Assembly: GCA_024641475.1 (NCBI GenBank) | Contig: JAHECZ010000001.1 | Span: 101,759 to 143,098 of the forward strand | Source: Gammaproteobacteria bacterium | Lineage (GTDB): Bacteria; Pseudomonadota; Gammaproteobacteria; UBA6429; Thiohalophilaceae | Direction: 5' to 3' | Length of the DNA stretch: 41,340 bases | In this document: one piece after another, positions 27,953-35,097 of the stretch | Numbering within the stretch: position 1 is the stretch's first letter | How the letters are laid out: each line of letters starts with the position of its first letter | The notes under the pieces: model-generated | What the model saw: only the letters and a program-made list of their open reading frames with translations | Database searches by the model: none | Told to the model about the DNA's origin: nothing | Program-made: the position numbers and the translations under genes

Positions 27953-28054
27953 TTGCCGGGCAGTTAACCCGCTTTTCGCAGCGACATGACATCCTGTCTT
28001 CACGCTGCGCGCTCGACTTCCCTGTCTCGCTGTCGCAGGTTAACTGCCCGGCAA
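27953..28054. repeat. Palindromic intergenic element, copy C
   Basis: Perfect 17 bp arms TTGCCGGGCAGTTAACC (27953-27969) and their complement (28038-28054) enclose 68 nt. The interior has two smaller hairpins: GCAGCG/CGCTGC (about 27978-28008) containing GACA-TCC-TGTC, and a weaker one with CTTCCCTG in the loop (about 28012-28030). The CTTCCCTG loop is also in copy B; the arms and other bases differ. It lies between mqo and rlmM. No T run follows. Confidence 0.8.
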
Positions 28055-28103
28055 CCCTCGATACAATCGAGTAAAGTTTACGTTCAGCCTATTACATCTG
28101 TTG

Positions 28104-29429
28104 TTAATATTTTAATTCTTTCGCTAACAATTCTTCATTAATCTGACACTGCAAATACGCCGCAATACTCCGCATATCCTGCTCACCGTTCTGCAAACAA
28201 CTGGTCGCACCCGGTGAGGGCGTCATGTTAAAAATGATCCCGGTGCCCGGATTGATCTTCGCCTCACCCAAATGCAATTTACGATTGGCTTTATCGACCA
28301 TCACCGGTCGCACGCCACCGAAGCCTTTCGCAAACGTCAGATCACTGACCTGAATGCTCGGTACGATTTTCTTCACATCGTCCACGAATAATCGTTCGCG
28401 TACGACGGGGACCTCGAACAACATATTGCGCATCATATAGGCGCGGATTTCACTGTCCTTCATCAAATCCCACATGACACCACGCACGCCTTTACCAAAG
28501 CTGAAAGTTTCAAAAAATTCCGGAATTGTGGCCCAGTTGTGCCTTTCCAGCATCGGCAGAACGAGTGCGGTTGGACCGAAGCGGGTTTTACCCGGTACCA
28601 AAATATCCGGATCACCATGCACAGCGGCAAATGGTAATTTATCTTTTTGGATTGTATACACTTTACCGTTCAATACCTGCGGGGCAAAGTAAAAACTGCC
28701 CGCCACCGGTAAACAGGCATATTCGTTACCATAACCCATACGTTGCGCAAACAACAGGCTGTGACCACCGGTCGACACCACGACAAACCGTGCGCGCAGT
28801 TCACCGTTATTTGTTTGCACAACATAAACCGAATCTTCCTGACGGATATGTGTGACCTGGGTATTCGTCTGCACCTGCACGGATTTACTTTCTGCCACAC
28901 GCGCTGCTCCCACCATCGCATCCGAGACAGCCTGAAAATTCACTGTGGTGTAATGATCCGTGGTAGCCAGCGCCAGAATACGTTCAGTGCGCCCTTCGAC
29001 CAATTTCGGTTCGAGTCTGGCGATGCCATCTTTTTCCAGACATTGCATCGCGGGAAAATGTGGGCTAAACGCGGCAAAGCGTTTGTGCAGGAACTCACAT
29101 TCCTGCTCACCCACACCCAGCACCATTTTTTGGTTTTTATAAATCAATTTGTCGCGTTGTGGCGACTGCAACGCAAAACGCTCCAACATGGCTGCGCCAG
29201 CTTTAACCTTGACAGCCTTCTCTAAAGTGTAATTAGTTTCGATATCACCACAATGCAATGTTTGACTATTATTGCTGCCATGCGTATTCAACGAGGCGAT
29301 CGTCGCATATTTCTCGACCAGTGCCAGAGATTTCACATCGGTATAGCGCGCCAAAAGATATAACAATGCACTGCCGGAAATGCCACCGCCAATTATCAGG
29401 ACATCATGTGTTTGTGTTGCCATCGACAT
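28104..29429 (-). CDS. mqo: FAD-dependent oxidoreductase, malate:quinone oxidoreductase-like
   Basis: A 441-residue flavoprotein. The FAD-binding Rossmann motif VLIIGGGISGSALLYLLARY (about residues 10-29) and the central RARFVVVSTGGHS (about 212) are typical. NTHGSNNSQTLHCGDIETNY (about 48) and GFGGVRPVMVDK (about 365) resemble malate:quinone oxidoreductases, membrane-associated enzymes that oxidise malate to oxaloacetate and pass electrons to quinone. It is about 50-100 residues shorter than the large Mqo type. The related L-2-hydroxyglutarate oxidases are the main alternative. A second ATG two codons in has a slightly better Shine-Dalgarno. Confidence 0.75.
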   Translation of the reverse strand: MSMATQTHDVLIIGGGISGSALLYLLARYTDVKSLALVEKYATIASLNTHGSNNSQTLHCGDIETNYTLEKAVKVKAGAAMLERFALQSPQRDKLIYKNQKMVLGVGEQECEFLHKRFAAFSPHFPAMQCLEKDGIARLEPKLVEGRTERILALATTDHYTTVNFQAVSDAMVGAARVAESKSVQVQTNTQVTHIRQEDSVYVVQTNNGELRARFVVVSTGGHSLLFAQRMGYGNEYACLPVAGSFYFAPQVLNGKVYTIQKDKLPFAAVHGDPDILVPGKTRFGPTALVLPMLERHNWATIPEFFETFSFGKGVRGVMWDLMKDSEIRAYMMRNMLFEVPVVRERLFVDDVKKIVPSIQVSDLTFAKGFGGVRPVMVDKANRKLHLGEAKINPGTGIIFNMTPSPGATSCLQNGEQDMRSIAAYLQCQINEELLAKELKY

Positions 29430-29493
29430 ACCTACTCTATCGTGCTTGTGCCTGGTTGATCATAGTCAGGCAATCCCTATCTTGCCAGCCAGG

Positions 29494-30630
29494 TTAATGT
29501 GCGGGTCGCACATATTTCCACGTAAAAAACCATCCCAGCGCGGCGAATCCGGCTGAGATCAGAAAAATAGTCGGGCGATTGATGTTATCCCAGACTAATC
29601 CGCTGTAGATACTGCCAAGCGCGCCACCCGCGCCAAAACTGATGCCGCTGTATAAAGCCTGTCCCTTACCTTGATGCCGTCCGGTGAAATGCTGATGGAT
29701 TAACCGAATCGCCGTGGCGTGATAAATCCCAAAGGTGGCTGCATGCATGATTTGCGCAAGCAGCATCAATGGTAATGACGTTGGAATCAAGGCAATCAGA
29801 CCCCAGCGCACGACACCGATGAGCAAACTAAAACTGAGCAGTTGCCACAAACTGAAATGCTTGTTCAATTTTGCCATGGTGAGAAAAACGCCGACTTCGG
29901 CAATGACACCCAGTGCCCAAAAACCACTGATCATACTCACGCTATAGTGGTAACTTTCCATGTAACGCGAATAGATGGCGTAATACGGTCCATGGCTGGC
30001 CTGCATGCAGAAACATGCAATCAGCAAACCCAGGACCTGTGGTTTTTTTAAAATCCTGTGTAAAGGCTCATGATCTAAAGGCAGATGCCTGGCCGCATTC
30101 TCCGGTACGATCAAGCTGGCCAGCCAAATCGCAATCAATAACGACAGGACAAACCACGGCAAGCTGCTGACACTCAACCAATGTTCAAAGGTGTAACCCA
30201 ATACCACCACAGCAAGGATGAATCCAATCGAGCCCCACACGCGGATGCTACTGTACTGATGATGCTCATCACCCAGATGCGACAGCGTGGTGGCCTCAAA
30301 TTGCGGCAGTGCGGCGTTCCAGAAAAAACTGAACAGAAACATCACAACCAACATCCAGAAAAAATGCTGGCCCAGCAAGATACCCGCATAGCTGATGGCA
30401 GCGAACAAACAGCCGAAGCGCACGATACGCATGTGTTTGCCGGTGTGATCGGCAATCCAGCCCCAGATGTTCGGCGCGACGATCTTGGTCAACATCACCG
30501 TACCGATGATTAAACCGGTTTCAGTCGGCGTAAACTGCAGTTGTTTGAGATACAGATTCCAGTAAGGCACAAACGCGCCGAGACTGGCAAAGTAGAAAAA
30601 ATAAAAATTCGACAGGCGCCAGTAAGGCAT
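29494..30630 (-). CDS. MFS transporter, HcaT/MFS_1-like
   Basis: A 378-residue 12-helix major facilitator protein. The N-terminus YWRLSNFYFFYFASLGAFVPYW is typical of the MFS_1-like group that includes HcaT and NupG-related carriers. The loop motif between helices 2 and 3 is WGWIADHTGKHMRI. The substrate cannot be assigned; HcaT-type proteins are annotated as phenylpropionate carriers without certainty. It lies 64 bp upstream of mqo, on the same strand, so joint transcription is possible. An imperfect inverted repeat (TGCCTG/CAGGCA, 29449-29472) lies in that gap. Confidence 0.82.
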   Translation of the reverse strand: MPYWRLSNFYFFYFASLGAFVPYWNLYLKQLQFTPTETGLIIGTVMLTKIVAPNIWGWIADHTGKHMRIVRFGCLFAAISYAGILLGQHFFWMLVVMFLFSFFWNAALPQFEATTLSHLGDEHHQYSSIRVWGSIGFILAVVVLGYTFEHWLSVSSLPWFVLSLLIAIWLASLIVPENAARHLPLDHEPLHRILKKPQVLGLLIACFCMQASHGPYYAIYSRYMESYHYSVSMISGFWALGVIAEVGVFLTMAKLNKHFSLWQLLSFSLLIGVVRWGLIALIPTSLPLMLLAQIMHAATFGIYHATAIRLIHQHFTGRHQGKGQALYSGISFGAGGALGSIYSGLVWDNINRPTIFLISAGFAALGWFFTWKYVRPAH

Positions 30631-30644
30631 AAGATCCAGTAGTT

Positions 30645-30668
30645 AATGACGAGTGACGAGTAGCGAGG
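30645..30668. repeat. Short repeats of the type GTGACGAG before the MFS gene
   Basis: The array reads TGACGAG, TGACGAG, TAGCGAG in tandem with a 7 bp period. It lies just upstream of the MFS start codon (30630). It matches in type the array upstream of folC (9318-9344). Confidence 0.6.
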
Positions 30669-30680
30669 AATTGCACCAAA

Positions 30681-31784
30681 TCATTCAGGAATATGGCCGG
30701 GGATGATTGGCGTGGGTGAGGTCACATCCATATTCTGGGCGCGATGACGCAAGACATGATCCATCAAGACAATCGCTAACATGGCTTCGGCAATCGGCGT
30801 GGCGCGAATGCCAACGCAAGGATCATGACGCCCTGTCGTGATGACCTCAACCGGTTTGCCGTGCACATCAATACTCTGTCCAGGTAAGCGGATACTGGAG
30901 GTCGGCTTCAGCGCCATACTCACCACGATATCCTGCCCGGAAGAAATACCACCGAGAATGCCACCGGCGTGATTACTGAGAAATCCTTGTGGCGTCATCA
31001 GATCACGATGCGCGGTGCCCTTTTGTTCGACACTGGCAAAACCCGCACCGATCTCCACGCCCTTGACTGCATTGATACACATCATCGCATGCGCGATATC
31101 GGCATCGAGCCGATCAAAGATCGGCTCGCCCAGGCCGGGAAACAGATTGCTTGCGACGACATTGATGCGTGCGCCGATGGAATTGCCTTCCTTGCGCAAG
31201 GCGTCCATGTAATCTTCCAATTCCGCAACCTTATCGGGATCGGGAAAAAAGAACGGATTGGTTTCCACCGCATCCCAATCAAACTTGGCTGGCTTGATGG
31301 GCCCCAGTTGCGCCATGTAACCGCGAATCACGATACCGTAACGTACCTTCAAATATTTCTTGGCAATCGCACCGGCGGCAACGCGCATCGCGGTTTCGCG
31401 TGCCGAGGATCGTCCACCACCACGGTAATCACGGAAGCCGTATTTCTGTTGATAGGTGTAATCGGCGTGACCGGGGCGGAATTGATCTTTAATGTCGGAA
31501 TAATCTTTGGAACGTTGATCGGTATTGTGAATCAACAAACCGATCGGTGTGCCGGTGGTCTTGCCGTCAAACACACCGGACAATATCTGAACCTGATCTT
31601 CTTCCCGGCGTTGTGTGGTGTGGCGGGTCTTGCCGGGCTTGCGCCGTTCCAGATCCTGTTGCAGATCCGCTTCGGACAATTCCAGTCCGGGTGGGCAGCC
31701 ATCGACCACGCAACCCAGCGCCGGGCCATGGCTCTCGCCAAAGCCGGTGACGGTAAAGAGTTTTCCTATTGAATTTCCGGACAT
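30681..31784 (-). CDS. aroC: Chorismate synthase
   Basis: A 367-residue AroC that converts EPSP to chorismate with reduced FMN as cofactor, the last step of the shikimate pathway. Signatures: GESHGPALG (about 15), [14 protein letters not shown] (about 103), [20 protein letters not shown] (about 126-145) and the C-terminal [13 protein letters not shown] (about 322). Full length. A TACAAT on the minus strand near 31827-31832 could be its -10. Chorismate feeds the tryptophan and folate genes in the same window. Confidence 0.97.
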   Translation of the reverse strand: MSGNSIGKLFTVTGFGESHGPALGCVVDGCPPGLELSEADLQQDLERRKPGKTRHTTQRREEDQVQILSGVFDGKTTGTPIGLLIHNTDQRSKDYSDIKDQFRPGHADYTYQQKYGFRDYRGGGRSSARETAMRVAAGAIAKKYLKVRYGIVIRGYMAQLGPIKPAKFDWDAVETNPFFFPDPDKVAELEDYMDALRKEGNSIGARINVVASNLFPGLGEPIFDRLDADIAHAMMCINAVKGVEIGAGFASVEQKGTAHRDLMTPQGFLSNHAGGILGGISSGQDIVVSMALKPTSSIRLPGQSIDVHGKPVEVITTGRHDPCVGIRATPIAEAMLAIVLMDHVLRHRAQNMDVTSPTPIIPGHIPE

Positions 31785-31832
31785 AGCGCGTTTTTATCGA
31801 GTGTTAGTTAGCCGCATCTGGCCCGTATTGTA

Positions 31833-31901
31833 GCATCCCGCCCATTCTTATATATAGAGGGAGCGGGTCTGTCCTGCTTAACCGTCCGCATCCCGCCCAT
31901 T
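31833..31901. repeat. 14 bp direct repeat in the aroC-prmB gap
   Basis: GCATCCCGCCCATT occurs at 31833-31846 and again at 31888-31901, 55 bp apart. An inverted CCCGC/GCGGG pair (31837-31867) lies in the first half. The 236 bp gap holds no clear gene. It contains a 48-codon open frame (31878-32024) that overlaps the prmB stop as ATGA, and in another frame a protein-like stretch (VELVRQAIFEVEES) interrupted by stops. Confidence 0.6.
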
Positions 31902-32024
31902 ACGGTGGGTCTGGTAGATCACGCTGAGCAAATTGCGAAACAGATGCACGCGATTCTTCGACTTCGAAAATGGCCTGCCTGACCAGTTCGACCTAAGCTT
32001 CAGGTGTGCGGGACGTTTAATCAT
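31878..32024 (-). CDS. Doubtful small ORF overlapping the prmB stop
   Basis: A 48-residue frame starting MIKRPAHLKLRSNW whose ATG overlaps the prmB TGA by 4 bp, the usual geometry of coupled genes, with AGAAG upstream as a weak Shine-Dalgarno. The product is strongly basic and matches nothing I recognise. A second frame over the same DNA reads VELVRQAIFEVEESRASV, looks more protein-like, but has stop codons before it. This may therefore be a decayed gene rather than a real small protein. Confidence 0.25.
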   Translation of the reverse strand: MIKRPAHLKLRSNWSGRPFSKSKNRVHLFRNLLSVIYQTHRNGRDADG

Positions 32025-32947
32025 GGTTCTTCTCCCAGTGCTGCTCTGAAAACATCGTGATATTGCCGTAATAATACCGCATCAAGCAAGAACACGCCGT
32101 CGTCACCCTGTTCAAAAGCCAGCCAGGTGAACGGTACTTGCGGAAAGGTTTCGGCCAGTGCGATTTCGGAATTACCCACTTCCACGATCAGGATGCCGTG
32201 CGGTTGTAAATAATCCACGGCGTCGCGCAGGATGCGTCGTACCAGATCCAGGCCATCGCCACCGGCGGCCAAGCCCAATGAAGGCTCACGTTGATATTCC
32301 GCGGGCAACTCCGCCATGTCGTGTGCATCCACGTAGGGTGGATTGCTAATGATGATGTCATAACGTTTTGCCGGCAGTTGATCTAACAGATCTGATTTAA
32401 ATAACCGCACGCGATCTTGCAGGTGATGCCGCTGAATGTTTTGTTGTGCGACCGCCAGTGCACCATCAGAGATATCGCAGGCATCGACCTGGACATTCGG
32501 TAAATAATGGGCGATGGCAATCGCAATACAACCCGAACCTGTTCCAATATCCAGCACGTGATGCATATCATTGGCATCGATCCAGGGCTGAAACTGATCG
32601 TGGATCAATTCGGCTGTTGGTGAGCGCGGCACCAACACACGTTCATCAACATAAAATGGTATTCCGGCGAACCAGGCCTCGTGCGTCAAATACGGCGCCG
32701 GCATACGTTGCTCGATGCGCGTCTGTACAATTTTTTGAATGGCCTGTTGATGTGCCGCCGTCAATACTGCATCGACATCAAACCCGGCATAATCCCACGG
32801 TACCTGCAACACATGCGCAACCAGATAGGCTGCTTCATCCCAGGCATTGTCGGTGCCGTGCCCGAAAAACAATTTGGCAGCATCAAATTGATCAGCCGCC
32901 CATTGCACGGCTTCACGTGCTGAACTAAAGGTGGTGCGTTGATTCAC
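32021..32947 (-). CDS. prmB: Ribosomal protein L3 glutamine methyltransferase
   Basis: A 308-residue PrmB, which N5-methylates a glutamine of ribosomal protein L3 using SAM. The N-terminal domain shows LFFGHGTDNAWDEA (about 27-39). SAM motif I is DIGTGSGCIAIA (133-144), and the catalytic glutamine-binding NPPY is at 202-205. FFGHGTDNAWDEA distinguishes PrmB from the release-factor enzyme PrmC. The start is GTG at 32947 with no visible Shine-Dalgarno; the arm of repeat copy B ends 3 bp upstream. Its stop lies 236 bp from aroC, a conserved neighbour. Confidence 0.93.
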   Translation of the reverse strand: MNQRTTFSSAREAVQWAADQFDAAKLFFGHGTDNAWDEAAYLVAHVLQVPWDYAGFDVDAVLTAAHQQAIQKIVQTRIEQRMPAPYLTHEAWFAGIPFYVDERVLVPRSPTAELIHDQFQPWIDANDMHHVLDIGTGSGCIAIAIAHYLPNVQVDACDISDGALAVAQQNIQRHHLQDRVRLFKSDLLDQLPAKRYDIIISNPPYVDAHDMAELPAEYQREPSLGLAAGGDGLDLVRRILRDAVDYLQPHGILIVEVGNSEIALAETFPQVPFTWLAFEQGDDGVFLLDAVLLRQYHDVFRAALGEEP

Positions 32948-32950
32948 GGT

Positions 32951-33047
32951 TGTTGTACTTTATTGGGGTGACCGATCGGCCGCAGGGAAGCGGCCGGAGA
33001 ACGTACATGGACGTATTCACAGCGTGTCACACCAGAAAAGTACAACA
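32951..33047. repeat. Palindromic intergenic element, copy B
   Basis: Arms TGTTGTACTTT (32951-32961) and the exact complement (33037-33047). Inside them GGGGTGAC/GTCACACC pair with one mismatch. Then a perfect 7 bp hairpin CGGCCGC-AGGGAA-GCGGCCG (32977-32996), and a segment whose minus strand reads GGTGTGACACGC-T-GTGAATACGTCCAT (33033-33008), nearly identical to the interior of copy A. It fills most of the 144 bp between mog and prmB. Confidence 0.85.
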
Positions 33048-33091
33048 GCAGTGAATAAACAATTTTATTCTGAACGGCCATGACGCAATGT

Positions 33092-33643
33092 TTAAGATTT
33101 TTTCTTGGCGTGTGCCGGACGAAACGCTTTGACCATGTCTGCATCGGTTTCAATATACGGCCCTTCCAATAGATCAATACAATATGGCACAGCGGGAAAC
33201 ACCGCATTGAGGCAATCAGCGATAGCCGAAGGTTTGCCGGGTAAATTAATGATTAGCGTCTTGCCGCGAATCCCGGCAATCTGCCGTGACAGGATCGCGG
33301 TCGGCACAAACTTTAATGATACGGCGCGCATCTGTTCGCCAAATCCATCAAGGATCTTGTCACATATCGCTGCGGTCGCTTCAGGAGTTACATCGCGTAT
33401 AGCCGGACCGGTACCGCCAGTGGTCACAACCAGACAACATTGGTTTTCATCGCACAGTTCTTTCAAGGTGGCCTCAATCACCGCTTGCTCATCGGCGATC
33501 ACTCGCGTCGCGGATTGCCAGGGTACGGTTAACGCACGCTTAAACCAGTCCAGCATCGCCGGACCACCCAGATCCTCATACTCACCGCGACTGGCGCGAT
33601 CTGACACGGTAACAAAACCGATACGTACGATAGAGTCTGACAC
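33092..33643 (-). CDS. mog: Molybdopterin adenylyltransferase
   Basis: A 183-residue MogA-type protein that adenylates molybdopterin before molybdate insertion. The family motif VVTTGGTGPAIRDVTPEAT (about 72-90) and the dithiolene-site SRGEYEDLGGPAM (about 18-30) are present, with INLPGKPSAI (about 134) near the end. The start codon is GTG. Length matches stand-alone Mog. No other molybdenum cofactor gene is in the window. Confidence 0.93.
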   Translation of the reverse strand: MSDSIVRIGFVTVSDRASRGEYEDLGGPAMLDWFKRALTVPWQSATRVIADEQAVIEATLKELCDENQCCLVVTTGGTGPAIRDVTPEATAAICDKILDGFGEQMRAVSLKFVPTAILSRQIAGIRGKTLIINLPGKPSAIADCLNAVFPAVPYCIDLLEGPYIETDADMVKAFRPAHAKKKS

Positions 33644-33722
33644 CTGAATTCCCCGCCTGGCCTGTTTCGGCTGGGAATGATACCTGAGATCGCCCTGGTT
33701 GGGCAGCGCCTGCGATATTACG

Positions 33723-34250
33723 CTAGGGGATTTTTTCTTTCAGCAGGGCCTGGATTTGTTGCTCGGTGGTCGCATAGTCACCTTCGCCGACATGCAGATA
33801 ACGCAGTTGTCCCTGCTTATCGATCAAATACATGGCTGGCCAGTAGCGATTGTTATAGCGTTTCCAGATGGCAAAATCGTTATCCATGACCACCGGGTAC
33901 GTTATGTCGTTGGCTTTGATATAGCGCTGGACATTCTCAGGCTGCTTCTCGTGATCGAATTCCGGGGTATGCACGCCGATCACGGTAAATCCCTGTGATT
34001 GATAACGTTGCTGCCATTGTTTGACATAGGGTTCGACATTGCGGCAGTTGTAACACCCAAAGGTCCAGAATTCCACCATCACGACCTTGCCCTTGAGTTG
34101 CGTCAGGCTCAGTGGTGAACTGTTGAACCACGGTGCACCCTGTATATCGGACGCAGGAGTCGGTGACAGTGTCATGGCGGTATTACGCCCAGCAAATAAA
34201 AACACCACCACTACAGCAGAAACAAATACCAGCGCATTCCGCCACATCAT
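33723..34250 (-). CDS. Membrane-anchored thioredoxin-like (TlpA/redoxin) protein
   Basis: A 175-residue protein with one N-terminal transmembrane or signal segment (residues 4-20) and a periplasmic thioredoxin fold of the redoxin/TlpA kind. The redox motif is C66-Y-N-C69 in FWTFGCYNCRN, and the cis-proline loop is YWPAMYLID. FWTFGCYNC is typical of thiol reductases that act outside the cytoplasm. Its AGGAG Shine-Dalgarno directly follows the T run of the terminator behind the spondin gene. It is therefore probably expressed by read-through from that gene and may act on the same envelope system, whose spondin protein has two cysteines (CINIPGPTC). Confidence 0.88.
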   Translation of the reverse strand: MMWRNALVFVSAVVVVFLFAGRNTAMTLSPTPASDIQGAPWFNSSPLSLTQLKGKVVMVEFWTFGCYNCRNVEPYVKQWQQRYQSQGFTVIGVHTPEFDHEKQPENVQRYIKANDITYPVVMDNDFAIWKRYNNRYWPAMYLIDKQGQLRYLHVGEGDYATTEQQIQALLKEKIP

Positions 34251-34258
34251 TTTCTCCT

Positions 34259-34288
34259 AAAAAAACAGTGGCACGGGCGTGCCACTGT
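34259..34288 (-). terminator. Intrinsic terminator between the spondin and thioredoxin genes
   Basis: A perfect inverted repeat ACAGTGGCACG (34265-34275) and CGTGCCACTGT (34278-34288), followed on the minus strand by six to seven T. The T run runs straight into the Shine-Dalgarno of the thioredoxin-like gene, leaving no room for a promoter. Confidence 0.88.
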
Positions 34289-34307
34289 AAAGCACTTACG
34301 ACTTACT

Positions 34308-34976
34308 TCACTTCACTCTTTCAATCTGGATACGCACAACCGGATTGCGCCAATCGTATTCGGCCGGCGCCAAATTGCCAACACCATGGATGCCGGCATG
34401 GATATGCACAAAGCCTTCGCCATCGCCTTCATTGAACCCTTCACCACCACAAGTTGGACCCGGAATGTTAATGCACAATTCGTCATTGGGTTCACTACCG
34501 GCATCATAGGCAGGCGAGAATACTTCAACAGCATTTTTTGACTCGGGGCCACGCACGCCATTCACAGAAATAAATCCATCATTGGTCGGCAGCAACATGG
34601 CAGCGACACTGACGTAATCAAAGTCATCACTCATTTTAACCATGACACTGACCGATTGACCTGGCGGTAACAACGCGCCATTGGTCGCGGTATCATATGC
34701 CACGCCCTGTGAAAATAACGCATCACTCAATGGACCGAAATTGCCACCTTCGGCCAGCATCGCCAGTTCACGGCTGGCTGGTTTACCCAGATCAAATAAT
34801 TGCACGCCTCGTTTGTGGGTTGTCACCATTAATGGTGTAATGCTGATGCCACGGGTAATATTGGTGACGGTGACTTTATACATTCCGTCTTTGGCATGCA
34901 CCGGGTGGGCATAGGCTTGCAGACCGGCGGATAAAATCAGAATGGTAAAAATGGAACGTAAAGATCGTGATTTCAT
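34308..34976 (-). CDS. Secreted spondin-domain protein
   Basis: A 222-residue protein with a clear signal peptide (MKSRSLRSIFTILILSAGLQ..., cleavage near AHA, about residue 27) and a spondin_N-type domain. The core is YKVTVTNITRGISITPL, then LAEGGNF, then DDFDYVSVAAMLLPTNDGFISV, and at the end EGFVHIHAGIHG. From memory the bacterial spondin family shows the same N-L-T-x-G-Q, PTNDAF and H-x-G segments. The domain binds extracellular partners in animals; bacterial roles are unknown. The start at 34976 has a strong GGAGAT Shine-Dalgarno; the longer frame to 35057 runs through its promoter. It is probably controlled by the adjacent two-component system. Confidence 0.87.
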   Translation of the reverse strand: MKSRSLRSIFTILILSAGLQAYAHPVHAKDGMYKVTVTNITRGISITPLMVTTHKRGVQLFDLGKPASRELAMLAEGGNFGPLSDALFSQGVAYDTATNGALLPPGQSVSVMVKMSDDFDYVSVAAMLLPTNDGFISVNGVRGPESKNAVEVFSPAYDAGSEPNDELCINIPGPTCGGEGFNEGDGEGFVHIHAGIHGVGNLAPAEYDWRNPVVRIQIERVK

Positions 34977-35043
34977 AATTATCTCCTTATTGGAACAGCG
35001 AAAGATTCCGATTGAACATCTGATATACTCAATCACAGCCTTC

Positions 35044-35097
35044 ACTTTACTTGCCATATTTCACAGACTCCTCACGAAATCATCACATTTGTATCAC
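35044..35097 (-). promoter_or_regulatory. Spondin promoter with four GTGA repeats (regulator operator)
   Basis: Read on the minus strand, GTGA occurs four times at exactly 11 bp spacing (35097-35094, 35086-35083, 35075-35072, 35064-35061). Eleven nt after the last unit comes TAAAGT (35049-35044), a -10-like hexamer. The 11 bp period is one DNA turn, as expected for OmpR/PhoB-type regulators that bind direct repeats as head-to-tail dimers. The first unit overlaps the end of the histidine kinase gene. Confidence 0.7.

Noticed and set aside
29449-29472. Inverted repeat TGCCTG/CAGGCA as terminator of the MFS gene
   Set aside because: It is upstream of mqo and 12 nt apart with no T run, so a terminator is not supported.
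30969-31772. 267-codon plus-strand frame antisense to aroC
   Set aside because: AroC is unmistakable on the minus strand; the antisense frame has no recognisable domains.
32944-33207. Minus-strand frame of 87 codons between mog and prmB
   Set aside because: It overlaps the end of mog and reads through repeat copy B; no family similarity and no initiation site.
33644-33722. Small hairpin GCCC/GGGC after the thioredoxin-like gene as terminator
   Set aside because: Stem is only 4 bp with no T run; transcription may continue or stop by Rho.
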